Assembly: GCA_026388015.1 (NCBI GenBank)
Contig: JAPLKO010000062.1
Coordinates: forward strand, 1 to 46,576
DNA length: 46,576 nt
Origin: Candidatus Firestoneibacteriota bacterium
Lineage (GTDB): Bacteria > Oederibacteriota > D2-FULL-39-29
Direction of reading: 5' to 3'
This document shows, one piece after another, positions 1-7,935 of this stretch. The position numbers and the translations under genes are program-made. Numbering within the stretch: position 1 is the stretch's first letter; each line of letters begins with the position of its first letter. Under the pieces are notes generated by a model, which saw only the letters and a list, made by a program, of their open reading frames with translations, did not search any database and was not told the origin of the DNA.

Positions 1-683
1 GCAACCAGTCCCCATTTTTTTGCGCAAAGAACCACCATGATATATTTATTAATAACCGTCTGTGTTGACACCGGGTGCCGGTACTTTAAAGCCCTGTCTT
101 CCTGCGCCATTAGAAGCACAGAAGGCTGTATCCCGTCCTTAAAAAGTTCTTTGGCAAGCGAGGCCGTAACATCATCTTCTCTTGCTCCTTTTTTAATCTT
201 CTTGCAGACCCGGGCCATAGCCTTCCCCGCTTTTTTGCCGAGCCATTTATATTTCTTGATATCTTCATTTGAAAGAACCATTCTAAGCTGCATCAAGCCG
301 GCATCAATTTTTTTTGTGTCAAAAATACCGTCATCGGAAGCCACGGTACCTAAACCTACCAAACCCTTTATAAGTTCTTCTTTTTTAACCGCTTCCCACC
401 AGTTGTGCGCTTTTAAAATATAGTTTAAGCCTTTTACTTCTTCGTCCATTATGCGGACACCTTCTATATTGCTGGTTACTATATACTTTTTTCCGCCGGT
501 AAATACCGCAGTACAAACACCACCGATCTGGGTCAGTCTTACATGACTGTCTCCTCCGCCGGTTATCCAGGCAAAATTATTCAAATTAGATATTAGAAGT
601 GTATCTATTTTGTTCTTCTTCATGAATTTGTAGAGTTTTTTTTCTTTTCCCGCGACTTCTTTTTCCCTGTTGAACTTAAACAT
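1..683 (-). CDS. M24-family (Xaa-Pro aminopeptidase/creatinase-like) peptidase, 3' end outside window
   Basis: I translated this by hand from the ATG at 683; the frame stays open to base 1, giving about 227 residues with the C-terminus missing. The N-terminal part (residues about 15-130, with LLISNLNNFAWITGGGDSHV) resembles the creatinase N-terminal domain. From about residue 145 a pita-bread-type segment begins (KKAGKAMARVCKKIKKGARE, then a helix and MAQEDRALKYRHP). The metal ligands expected of a true aminopeptidase lie beyond the edge, so activity cannot be judged. Many such proteins are annotated only as M24 family. A strong AGGAGGG lies 6 nt before the ATG. The gene follows rsmE by 51 bp on the same strand and may be cotranscribed. 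Confidence 0.72.
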   Translation of the reverse strand, partial: MFKFNREKEVAGKEKKLYKFMKKNKIDTLLISNLNNFAWITGGGDSHVRLTQIGGVCTAVFTGGKKYIVTSNIEGVRIMDEEVKGLNYILKAHNWWEAVKKEELIKGLVGLGTVASDDGIFDTKKIDAGLMQLRMVLSNEDIKKYKWLGKKAGKAMARVCKKIKKGAREDDVTASLAKELFKDGIQPSVLLMAQEDRALKYRHPVSTQTVINKYIMVVLCAKKWGLV

Positions 684-734
684 AAAACCCTCCTAAAATT
701 GTATTTTGTACATTGCGCTTCGTACTTAGTTTAT

Positions 735-1460
735 TTACATTTCTCCAAGGTGGTTCATAATCAGAGTGACTGCCACCGGCGCAGCGGTCTCCACTCTAAG
801 AATTCTGTTCCCGAGCGTCACCGGAGCTGCGCCTTTTATTTTTGCTGCTTCTGCTTCATCATAGGAGTAGCCGCCTTCAGGACCGATAAACAGTATTATT
901 TTCTTGGGCGACAATCCCTGCAAAGCTTTTCCTATCGTCTTTTCCTTGTGAACTTCCCAGGGCATTATCGCTTTGTCCCATTCTTCAAGCCGAGCTAATA
1001 GAGTCGATAATCCTTCCGCAGGCCTTATCGCCGGCACAATAGTCCTGCCGGATTGCTTTGCAGCTTCTTCACTGATACGCTGCCATCTTTCGATTTTTCG
1101 CGAAAGATCCCCCTGTACAACAACCCGCTCTGAAGTCACAGGTATAATTTCCCAAACCCCGAGCTCGGTGCACATCTTAATAATAAGCTCCATTTTATCT
1201 GCTTTCGGCACCGACTGAGCCAGGGTAATACGCACGCCCGGCTCTTTAACAAGAGTATCTCTTTTTTCTATCTTTCCGATTACCTCTTCCTCGTTAATTT
1301 GCGTCAAAACAACGGTAAGTTCAGAACTTGAACCGTCCACGGCGATTATTTTATCCCCCGCCTTCATACGTAAGACATCCCGGATATGCCTAACATCCGA
1401 GCCGGTAATAACAATTGTGTCGTTTTCTGCTCTTTTTGGAGCAATAAAAAACCTTCTCAT
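735..1460 (-). CDS. rsmE: 16S rRNA (uracil-1498-N3)-methyltransferase RsmE
   Basis: A 241-residue SPOUT-class methyltransferase that methylates U1498 of 16S rRNA using SAM. The N-terminus MRRFFIAPKR and the central VRHIRDVLRMKAGDKI are typical of the PUA-like domain. The SAM-binding trefoil knot is seen as IGPEGGYSYDEAEAA followed by LGNRILRVETAAP near the C-terminus. Length is normal (about 240-250). A TTG at 1478 would add six residues, but the ATG at 1460 gives the family N-terminus and sits 4 nt after the dnaJ stop, with a GGAAAAGG ribosome-binding sequence inside dnaJ. It is the third gene of a grpE-dnaJ-rsmE run, an order seen in many bacteria. Confidence 0.93.
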   Translation of the reverse strand: MRRFFIAPKRAENDTIVITGSDVRHIRDVLRMKAGDKIIAVDGSSSELTVVLTQINEEEVIGKIEKRDTLVKEPGVRITLAQSVPKADKMELIIKMCTELGVWEIIPVTSERVVVQGDLSRKIERWQRISEEAAKQSGRTIVPAIRPAEGLSTLLARLEEWDKAIMPWEVHKEKTIGKALQGLSPKKIILFIGPEGGYSYDEAEAAKIKGAAPVTLGNRILRVETAAPVAVTLIMNHLGEM

Positions 1461-1464
1461 GCTT

Positions 1465-2583
1465 TCAGCCTTTTCCAAACAAACTCTTTACCTGTTTAAA
1501 AAAACCTTCCCGGGCGGGATGCGTTTCTTCTCCTCCGGCTTTTGCAAATTCCACCACGAGCTCTTTTTGTTTCGCATTCAAATTCGCCGGAACTTCTATC
1601 ACAACCTTAACAAGCTGATCGCCTCTTTCCCTTTTCCTTACATCCTGCACGCCTTTATTCTTAAATCTAAAAATCTTTCCTGAAGGCGTTCCTTGTCCCA
1701 TTCTGACCTTTACGAAACCTTCCAGGGCGGGAACTTCCAATTCTGCGCCGAGGGCTGCTTCTGCAAAACTTATAGGTACTTCACAAATAATATCATTGCC
1801 TTCTCTTTTAAATATCGGATGTTCTTCAACCTGGATGACTATATAAAGATCACCGTTTTTTCCTCCGCGTTCACCGGCTTCGCCCTCACCGGTAAGTCTG
1901 AGGGTGGAGCCTGTATCGACACCCGGAGGTATGGTCACCTTTAGTTTTTTAGACTGCTTTTGCCTTCCCGCGCCTTTGCAGACAGGACAAGGTGCCTCAA
2001 TAACGCGGCCCTCGCCTCCGCACCTTCCGCAGGGCTTACTAACAGAGAAAAATCCCTGGGAGTAAATAACCTGACCCCTCCCCCCGCAGGCAGAACACAC
2101 TTTAGCGGAAGTTCCTTTTTTTGCTCCCGAGCCGGAACAGCTGCCGCATACTTCCAGTTTTGGAAGCTCAACAGACCTCTCCGCTCCGAAAACAGCTTCG
2201 TTGAATTCTATTTTAAGGTCGTATCTTAGATCCTGCCCTTTCCTGCCTCTCCCCGAACTGCGTCCGCCACCGCCAAAAATATCACCGAACATATCTCCAA
2301 AGACATCAGAGAAATTCTCAAAAGGATTCGTACTCTCGTCATAATGAAACCCCTGACGGTTAAGCCCCTCGTGACCGTATTGATTGTAAACATCTCTTTT
2401 ACTTTCATCCGAAAGCACATCATAAGCTTCAGAAATTTCTTTGAACTTCGACTCATCCCTATCGCCGTGAGGATTTGCATCCGGGTGGTGTTTTTTCGCC
2501 AGGTTTCTGAAGGCTCTTTTGATTTCCTCAACTGAGGCATTTCTTTGAACTCCTAAAATATCATAATAATCTTTTTTTGTCAT
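1465..2583 (-). CDS. dnaJ: Chaperone protein DnaJ (Hsp40)
   Basis: A 372-residue type I J-protein that stimulates DnaK ATPase and delivers unfolded substrates. Domains in order: J domain (residues 4-70) with the HPD triad at 33-35; a Gly/Phe-rich linker around 88-115; a zinc-binding region with four CxxCxGxG repeats ([32 protein letters not shown]); then the C-terminal substrate-binding beta domains. The ATG directly abuts the grpE stop codon, so translation is probably coupled. No dnaK or hrcA is present in the window, and I see no CIRCE element upstream of grpE. Confidence 0.97.
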   Translation of the reverse strand: MTKKDYYDILGVQRNASVEEIKRAFRNLAKKHHPDANPHGDRDESKFKEISEAYDVLSDESKRDVYNQYGHEGLNRQGFHYDESTNPFENFSDVFGDMFGDIFGGGGRSSGRGRKGQDLRYDLKIEFNEAVFGAERSVELPKLEVCGSCSGSGAKKGTSAKVCSACGGRGQVIYSQGFFSVSKPCGRCGGEGRVIEAPCPVCKGAGRQKQSKKLKVTIPPGVDTGSTLRLTGEGEAGERGGKNGDLYIVIQVEEHPIFKREGNDIICEVPISFAEAALGAELEVPALEGFVKVRMGQGTPSGKIFRFKNKGVQDVRKRERGDQLVKVVIEVPANLNAKQKELVVEFAKAGGEETHPAREGFFKQVKSLFGKG

Positions 2584-3240
2584 TTATTTACCTTCTTCCT
2601 TTTCTTCAATTTTGTCCGCCGCAGCGGCAGAAGCAGGCGCAGCTTCTTTTTCGACAGCTTCTTCCGGTGCTTTTTTATAAACTTTTACCATCGCCGGTCT
2701 TAGAACAATATCTTTAAACATATAGCCCGGGCGGAAGACTTCCGCTATTACCCCGTCCTGCTCTGCATCTTCGGTACCCTCGGTTGCCACTACCTCATGC
2801 AGATTCGGGTCAAATCTCACCGTTTTTGTTTCCTGTTTTTTTAAACCTTCTTTTTCCAGTGCTTCTTTCAAATTATTATAAATCATCATAACGCCTTTTG
2901 AGAAATTTTCATCAACCTTAATCTCTCCCTTTAGCGCCTGTTCAAAGTCATCAAGCGCCGGAATAATTTTGACCGCCAATTCTCCGGCGGCATATTTTAC
3001 AAAATCTTCCTTTTCTTTTTTCTGGCGTTTTGCAGCATTGTTCAAATCTGCCATAGCCCTAAGCGCTTTGTCTTTGCTAAGAAGCGCTTCTTCTTTTGCT
3101 TTGGCAAGTTCTTCGGAAAGTTTCTTAATTTCCTTTTCAGAAGATGAAATATTATCCTCAACCTTCTTTTCCTCGCCGGGCTCTGTTTTTTTTGCCGCAT
3201 TGCAAGTTTCTTCGTGTTTATGTCTATGTTCTTCTTTCAT
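2584..3240 (-). CDS. grpE: Nucleotide exchange factor GrpE
   Basis: A 218-residue GrpE that promotes ADP release from DnaK. It has an acidic and basic low-complexity N-terminus, a long coiled coil (residues about 40-120, including KALRAMADLNNAAKRQKKEKE) and the C-terminal beta domain with NLHEVVATE and GYMFKDIVLRPAMVKVYK. The tail is an unusual Ala/Glu/Lys-rich extension of about 30 residues (EEAVEKEAAPASAAAADK). The open frame extends to 3318, but the ATG at 3240 has a strong GGAAGGGGAG just upstream. The stop codon abuts the dnaJ start. Confidence 0.95.
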   Translation of the reverse strand: MKEEHRHKHEETCNAAKKTEPGEEKKVEDNISSSEKEIKKLSEELAKAKEEALLSKDKALRAMADLNNAAKRQKKEKEDFVKYAAGELAVKIIPALDDFEQALKGEIKVDENFSKGVMMIYNNLKEALEKEGLKKQETKTVRFDPNLHEVVATEGTEDAEQDGVIAEVFRPGYMFKDIVLRPAMVKVYKKAPEEAVEKEAAPASAAAADKIEEKEEGK

Positions 3241-3321
3241 ATTCTCCCCTTCCTTAAAAGCGATTCCGCTGATACAAGCGCCGGACAGATAGTCAGGCTC
3301 CGGGTTTAACATTTGCATATT

Positions 3322-3753
3322 TTACATTTTCAACCGGAAGTTCCCAATATGTATTTCTCTTTCATTTTCTCCGCATATCTTAAATTCTATCTTTATGGCA
3401 GTTTCAGGTATAAGTCCGGGTATTCTATCGGCCCATTCTATAACCGTAATCCCTTTTCCATAAAAATACTCCTCATAACCTATTTTTTCCATATCAGTTT
3501 CATCTTTCAGGCGATAGCAATCATAGTGAAAAACCGGTGTTTTGCCGGGATAAATATTCATTATTACAAAAGTCGGACTTCTAACCGCGGCTTTGAGCCC
3601 CAGTCCTTTTACTATGCCCTTTGTAAGATAAGTTTTTCCCGCTCCGAGATCTCCCGTTAAAGCGACGATGCTCCCGGGTTGCAGTTTTTTGCCAAGTGTT
3701 TCCCCAAGCTTTACAGTCTCTGCCTGACTCACGGTCTTATGCAAAATGGTCAT
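3322..3753 (-). CDS. tsaE: tRNA N6-threonylcarbamoyladenosine biosynthesis ATPase TsaE
   Basis: A 143-residue TsaE (YjeE) P-loop ATPase, needed with TsaB, TsaC and TsaD for t6A37 formation in ANN-decoding tRNAs. The Walker A GDLGAGKT lies at residues 34-41. It is followed by the family SPTFVIMNIY segment, FHYDCYRL and the C-terminal VIEWADRI. Length is typical. The start overlaps the end of thiL by 17 bp, which indicates an operon. It is probably the last gene of the acpS-nnrDE-DUF362-thiL-tsaE unit; grpE begins 81 bp further on. Confidence 0.95.
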   Translation of the reverse strand: MTILHKTVSQAETVKLGETLGKKLQPGSIVALTGDLGAGKTYLTKGIVKGLGLKAAVRSPTFVIMNIYPGKTPVFHYDCYRLKDETDMEKIGYEEYFYGKGITVIEWADRIPGLIPETAIKIEFKICGENEREIHIGNFRLKM

Positions 3754-4690
3754 AGCCCTTCCTTGGCAGATATTTCAACTCGCCGTCAAAATCAGAAAAC
3801 TTAACTCCGCACTTTTTATCGCGCATTACCCCGAGGACAGTTAACTTTGTATTTTTACTTTTTCCAAGCCTAAGAACTCTCCTTATATTTTTTGGCGCAA
3901 CCGTGAAGAGCAACTCATAATCTTCTCCTCCGTTTAATGCCAAGCGATATGCGTTTTTCCTGTTTTCCAAAGCTCTTTTTTTCGTAAGAGCCGACAAAGG
4001 TACTGTTTTAATATCTATAAACGCTCCAAGTCCGCTTTCTTTCGCGAGATGATGTAATTCACTGCTTAAGCCGTCGGAGATGTCTATCATACTTCGAATA
4101 AGCCCTGCCCTGACTGCCTCTTGCGCAAAAGCGGCTTTAATACGCGGGATATATATACCCTTTCCCAGAAGTGCGGCTGCTCCGTTTCCTAAAGTTCCGG
4201 TAACCACAATAAAATCACCCTCTTTCGCGCCGCTGCGGACAGCATATCTTTTACCGGTCACTTCGCCAAAAAGAGAAATACTGATAGTTGTAACTTTTGA
4301 AGAAACCGTATCTCCTCCGATAATTTCAACATTATATTTTAGAGCCTCTTTTTTTATCCCGCTTAAAAGTTCTTTGGCGTATTTATAGCGGACATTCTTT
4401 CTAAAACCTGCGGAAACCAGTCCGTATAAAGATTTTCCGCCCATAGCCGCAATATCACTGACATTTGACGCTAAAGCTTTTTGGCCTACTTTATAAGGCG
4501 GCATTGAAGCTGAAAAATGAACACCCTCCACCAGCATATCTGTCGTCGCCAGCAGAGACCTCCCTGCTTTTTCCTCAAAGACCGCCGCATCATCGCCAAT
4601 AGCAACTTTTAGCCTGCCCCCGGCCTTTACAAAGGATTTTTTGAGCTCAGCTATCAGAGCAAACTCGCCAAAAGTTCTCAAATTTTTCAT
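3737..4690 (-). CDS. thiL: Thiamine-monophosphate kinase ThiL
   Basis: A 317-residue kinase of the AIR-synthase-like (PurM) fold that phosphorylates thiamine monophosphate to the active cofactor TPP. Family motifs visible are FGEFALIAEL at the N-terminus, VAIGDDAAVF, LLATTDMLVEGVHF, ASNVSDIAAMGG, IIGGDTVSS, the MIDISDGLSSEL segment and NGGEDYELLFTV. The start codon overlaps the stop of the upstream DUF362 gene by 4 bp (ATGA). Other thiamine genes in the window (thiS and thiG, about 9 kb away) form a separate unit. Confidence 0.95.
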   Translation of the reverse strand: MKNLRTFGEFALIAELKKSFVKAGGRLKVAIGDDAAVFEEKAGRSLLATTDMLVEGVHFSASMPPYKVGQKALASNVSDIAAMGGKSLYGLVSAGFRKNVRYKYAKELLSGIKKEALKYNVEIIGGDTVSSKVTTISISLFGEVTGKRYAVRSGAKEGDFIVVTGTLGNGAAALLGKGIYIPRIKAAFAQEAVRAGLIRSMIDISDGLSSELHHLAKESGLGAFIDIKTVPLSALTKKRALENRKNAYRLALNGGEDYELLFTVAPKNIRRVLRLGKSKNTKLTVLGVMRDKKCGVKFSDFDGELKYLPRKGYDHFA

Positions 4691-5826
4691 TTTTTTGGAT
4701 TCTGCCTTTTAATCCATATTTTTACCAAAATATTTTTCTTAAAAGCTACAGCACGGTATCTGCAAAGCTCATGACAACAGTAGCACTCAATGCAGCTTTT
4801 ACTGTTAACCTTAGGAAAACCTTTTTTATATATTATGGCTTGTACCGGGCAAGCTCTAACGCATTCGTTACACTTCTGACATTTTAGATTATTGATAACC
4901 GGTTTAAGGGTAGCCAGTTTCCACAAATACGGCTGAAGGAAAGTTTTTATTTTTCCCAAAAACCCGATTTTTTTTACGACCCCTGCGCCTGCGAATGTAT
5001 ATGGTGTCTTAAAATCCCCAAGGATAAATTTTTCAAGCGGTTCCCCGAGCACTTTTACCTCTTCCGGTTTAAATCCTTTTTTAACAGCAGCAGATAAGAC
5101 CGGTAAAACCAGCGGGTCAAGGCCCGCTATTTTGGCCATCACAAAATCGAGCGACAGGGGATCTTCTGCCGCCAAAATTACACCTATACTTTTAGGGTCC
5201 CCGCTTAGCGGTCCGTCTCCCTCCATTCCGATAATACCATCCAAAATACTTAATGCGGGCTTTACAATCTCGGAAACGCGGAGCAGCATCTCACAAAAAT
5301 CATCCACCTTGGGATATAACCGGTGCAGGGAGGCTTTATGCAGCCCCGGAACCAGACCAAAAGAATTCTTAACGGCGCCGGTAAGAATAGTAAGTCCGTG
5401 AGTCTTAAATTTGCAGACGTTTATTATTAAATCGAATTCTTTAATGCCTTTTGAAACAGCTATACCCCCGTACAAATCGCTTCCGAGTTTTTCCAGACTT
5501 ACTATTTCGGCCCCGGTTTCTGTCATTTTTGTTTCTGCCAGCAAAACTCCGGTCCCGGTAAGAACACCTCCATGACAATCCCCTAGAAAAGGAACACCCT
5601 TTTCTTCTTTGATTAATCTTATTACGGCTTTAACCACGGAGGGATGGGTAGTAACGGCTCTTTCCGGAGCAACAGCCGCGAGAAGATTCGGCTTTACCAA
5701 AACTCTCATTCCGGGTTTTACAAATATTCCTAAACCCCCGATAAGAGCAATACTTTCTTTTACGGCGAGATATACTTTTTCCTCGTCATAAGTCCAGCAT
5801 CTTATCAGCGCAACTTTATTTTGCAT
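4687..5826 (-). CDS. DUF362 domain protein with two C-terminal 4Fe-4S clusters
   Basis: A 379-residue protein. The DUF362 domain fills residues about 1-290 (VLVKPNLLAAVAPERAVTTHP, LGDCHGGVLTGTG, FDLIINVCKFKTH, GAVKNSFGLVPG, DGIIGMEGDGPLSGDPK). It is followed by a bacterial ferredoxin module with two cysteine sets, CQKCNECVRACP and CIECYCCHELC, each with CxxCxxC spacing and a distal Cys. Such proteins are thought to be redox carriers or partners, but no reaction is established for this type, so I leave it unnamed. The ATG at 5826 overlaps the nnrDE stop by 11 bp. An upstream TTG at 5847 is possible but lies deeper inside nnrDE. Confidence 0.88.
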   Translation of the reverse strand: MQNKVALIRCWTYDEEKVYLAVKESIALIGGLGIFVKPGMRVLVKPNLLAAVAPERAVTTHPSVVKAVIRLIKEEKGVPFLGDCHGGVLTGTGVLLAETKMTETGAEIVSLEKLGSDLYGGIAVSKGIKEFDLIINVCKFKTHGLTILTGAVKNSFGLVPGLHKASLHRLYPKVDDFCEMLLRVSEIVKPALSILDGIIGMEGDGPLSGDPKSIGVILAAEDPLSLDFVMAKIAGLDPLVLPVLSAAVKKGFKPEEVKVLGEPLEKFILGDFKTPYTFAGAGVVKKIGFLGKIKTFLQPYLWKLATLKPVINNLKCQKCNECVRACPVQAIIYKKGFPKVNSKSCIECYCCHELCRYRAVAFKKNILVKIWIKRQNPKK

Positions 5827-7390
5827 ATTTTTTCTCTGCCTTTTCAATACTTAATATTGCGGCGGGAATTTTAGAAATAATATCAGAAGCAACAAGCCCA
5901 TGTTCACCCTTCTCTTCTTTCGCAAAATCCCCTGCCAGACCGTGTATAAAAGCGCCGTAAACCGCAGCCTTTTCCGGTTCAAACCCCTGACCTATAATTG
6001 ACGCAATCATGCCCGTCAAAACATCTCCGGCCCCGGCAGTTGCCATACCGGGATTTCCAGTAGAATTAATAAAAACTTCTCCAGAAGGAAGAGCAATGAC
6101 GGTGCGGGCCCCTTTTAAAAGTGTTATCGTCTTATATTTTTTTGCAAATTTTAAGGCTGTTCCTACTCTATTTTTTTGAACCTCCGCAATGGAACATCCG
6201 ATTAGCCTGCTCATCTCTCCAGGGTGCGGAGTAACAACAAGAGCACCTTTTTTCTCTTTTAAAATCTCTGGATTTTTGGAAATCAAATTAAGTCCATCGG
6301 CGTCAAGCACTATAGTTTTTTTTACTTTCCGGAGAAGATTACGAACCAGCTTTCCTGTATCCGTATTTTTTCCGAGTCCTGGTCCCAAGGCAAGAACATC
6401 ATACTGCTCCAGCATTTTAACTAAAGGTACGGTTGCTTTGGAACTTATTGATCTGTCAGTATTTTGCGAAAGGGGCTTTGTCATTACTTCAACAAGCTTG
6501 CTTTCAAGTATATCGTTCAGGCCTGTCGAAGATGCGATTGTAACCGTACCGCCGCCAGTTCTTAAAGCACTTTTAGCCGTCAAACAGGGCGCTCCCGTAA
6601 GACCGGTGCTTCCGCCGACAACAAGGATTTTACCTGCCGTTCCTTTATGCCGGTCGAAACTCCTTTCCCGGCAGAACGGTAAGATATCTGTTAGAGTTAC
6701 ATAATTCAGGTTTAACTTCTCCGCTTGCAGCGCCGAAGCAGGAATACCAATATCTTTCACTACCAATTCCCCCGCGAAATTCACACCCGGAGCCACAATC
6801 AATCCCAGCTTTACCAGGCCCAGGACAACCGTATAATCTGCGGCGATACAAGGTCCAAAGAGCTGCCCGTTGTCTGAGTTTAAACCGCTGGGAACATCCA
6901 CTGCAACAACCGTTGTTTTTTTTAGAGAATTAACAATTTCTATGACTTTTTCAAATAGCAAGGAAACGCGGTTTTCACAACCGGTGCCGAGCAACGCATC
7001 CACAATTAGATCAGCCGCTTTTATCTCTTCTTTGAACCGGGTGACGGCCTCTAAATCCGCAAGCTCTGTTACTTTTGATTTTGTTTTTAACAGCTCTTTT
7101 AACTTAACTGCCGCCTCGCCCTTACAGCAGGTTTTTGAAGCGAGAAGAAATGTTGAAACCTTTACGCCTTTTTCCCGCAGCAACCGGGAGACTACAAAGC
7201 CGTCTCCGCCGTTATTACCCTTTCCGCAGAGTACAACAACTTTCAAACGCAAAAGTGAAGGAAATTTTTCCTGCAAAAAAGATACGACTTCTCTGCCTGC
7301 ATTTTCCATTAATTCCAAAGAAGATACGTTGTTACGTAACACGGCAATTTTTTCTATCTTGCGCATTAATTGTCCCGAAACAATTTTCAA
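5816..7390 (-). CDS. nnrDE: Bifunctional NAD(P)HX epimerase / ADP-dependent NAD(P)HX dehydratase
   Basis: A nicotinamide nucleotide repair enzyme of about 524 residues. It epimerises damaged hydrated NAD(P)H and dehydrates it back using ADP. The N-terminal YjeF_N domain (residues about 1-210) has NAGREVVSFL, VVLCGKGNNGGDGFV, DALLGTG and AVDVPSGLNSDNG. The C-terminal YjeF_C ribokinase-like domain (about 225-510) has HKGTAGKILVVGGSTGLTGA, LGPGLG, DADGLN, TPHPGEMSRL and the catalytic GNPGMATAGAGDVLTG. The proposed start is TTG at 7390 because it gives the usual LKIVSGQLMRKI beginning and sits 7 nt after the acpS stop with GGAAGGGCGG upstream. The next ATG (7360) would cut the family N-terminus. 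Confidence 0.93.
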   Translation of the reverse strand: MKIVSGQLMRKIEKIAVLRNNVSSLELMENAGREVVSFLQEKFPSLLRLKVVVLCGKGNNGGDGFVVSRLLREKGVKVSTFLLASKTCCKGEAAVKLKELLKTKSKVTELADLEAVTRFKEEIKAADLIVDALLGTGCENRVSLLFEKVIEIVNSLKKTTVVAVDVPSGLNSDNGQLFGPCIAADYTVVLGLVKLGLIVAPGVNFAGELVVKDIGIPASALQAEKLNLNYVTLTDILPFCRERSFDRHKGTAGKILVVGGSTGLTGAPCLTAKSALRTGGGTVTIASSTGLNDILESKLVEVMTKPLSQNTDRSISSKATVPLVKMLEQYDVLALGPGLGKNTDTGKLVRNLLRKVKKTIVLDADGLNLISKNPEILKEKKGALVVTPHPGEMSRLIGCSIAEVQKNRVGTALKFAKKYKTITLLKGARTVIALPSGEVFINSTGNPGMATAGAGDVLTGMIASIIGQGFEPEKAAVYGAFIHGLAGDFAKEEKGEHGLVASDIISKIPAAILSIEKAEKKYAK

Positions 7391-7397
7391 AATTATT

Positions 7398-7763
7398 CTA
7401 CCGCCCTTCCACCGCAACTAAAGCAATGGCATAGTTCCTGTCATGAGAAATAGTAAGCTCCACTTTCTTCTTATTAAGCTTAAATATACTCTTTCTCGAG
7501 AGCGTTATGACCGGTTTTCCGAAAGCATCATTGTTTATCTCCAAATCCCGCCATTTTAACTTACCTTGCCAGCCCGGGACTGCTTTTAGAAACGCTTCCT
7601 TTGCTGCAAATCTGCTGGCATAGTGGGGATAGGGATTTTTTTTGCCTGCGCAATAAGCTCTTTCCTGTTCAGTAAAAATCTTGGGAATGAAGCTCTTCCT
7701 TTTATTTATAATTATTTTAATTCTTTTAATATCTACTATATCTATACCAATATTCATTGCCAT
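7398..7763 (-). CDS. acpS: Holo-[acyl-carrier-protein] synthase AcpS
   Basis: A 121-residue phosphopantetheinyl transferase that loads 4'-phosphopantetheine from CoA onto ACP. The Mg-binding signature is intact: IGIDIVDIKRI with D8, and RFAAKEAFLKAV with E56. The C-terminal ISHDRNYAIALVAVE strand is also present. Two in-frame ATGs (7763 and 7757) are possible; MNIGIDIVD at 7757 matches the family more closely, and neither has a clear Shine-Dalgarno. It heads the nnrDE-DUF362-thiL-tsaE operon behind the promoter at 7831-7859. Confidence 0.95.
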   Translation of the reverse strand: MAMNIGIDIVDIKRIKIIINKRKSFIPKIFTEQERAYCAGKKNPYPHYASRFAAKEAFLKAVPGWQGKLKWRDLEINNDAFGKPVITLSRKSIFKLNKKKVELTISHDRNYAIALVAVEGR

Positions 7764-7830
7764 TTAATCACTTTTACATTTCCTGTAGAATAAGGATAAC
7801 TTTTCAAAAGAGAATCTTTAGCACAGCCTA

Positions 7831-7859
7831 ATTCTACCACTTATTCAAAAAAAAGTCAA
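7831..7859 (-). promoter_or_regulatory. Sigma-70-type promoter of the acpS operon
   Basis: Minus-strand TTGACT (7854-7859), 17-bp spacer, TAGAAT (7831-7836). The expected transcript start near 7824 leaves a leader of about 60 nt before acpS. A T-run lies in the spacer just after the -35 box. Confidence 0.7.
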
Positions 7860-7935
7860 TTTTAGCGTATTTTGGGGGTTTTTGACGATTTTTTAATTTT
7901 TCGCCTTGTTTTTACAGTATTTCTTTGTGTAATAT

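Noticed and set aside
3241-3321. CIRCE/HrcA or heat-shock promoter before grpE
   Set aside because: I looked for the TTAGCACTC dyad and for a clear heat-shock -35/-10 and saw neither.
6189-7421. Long plus-strand ORFs of 171 and 183 codons opposite nnrDE
   Set aside because: They lie wholly within the well-supported minus-strand nnrDE, have low-complexity Ser/Phe-rich translations and no motifs.
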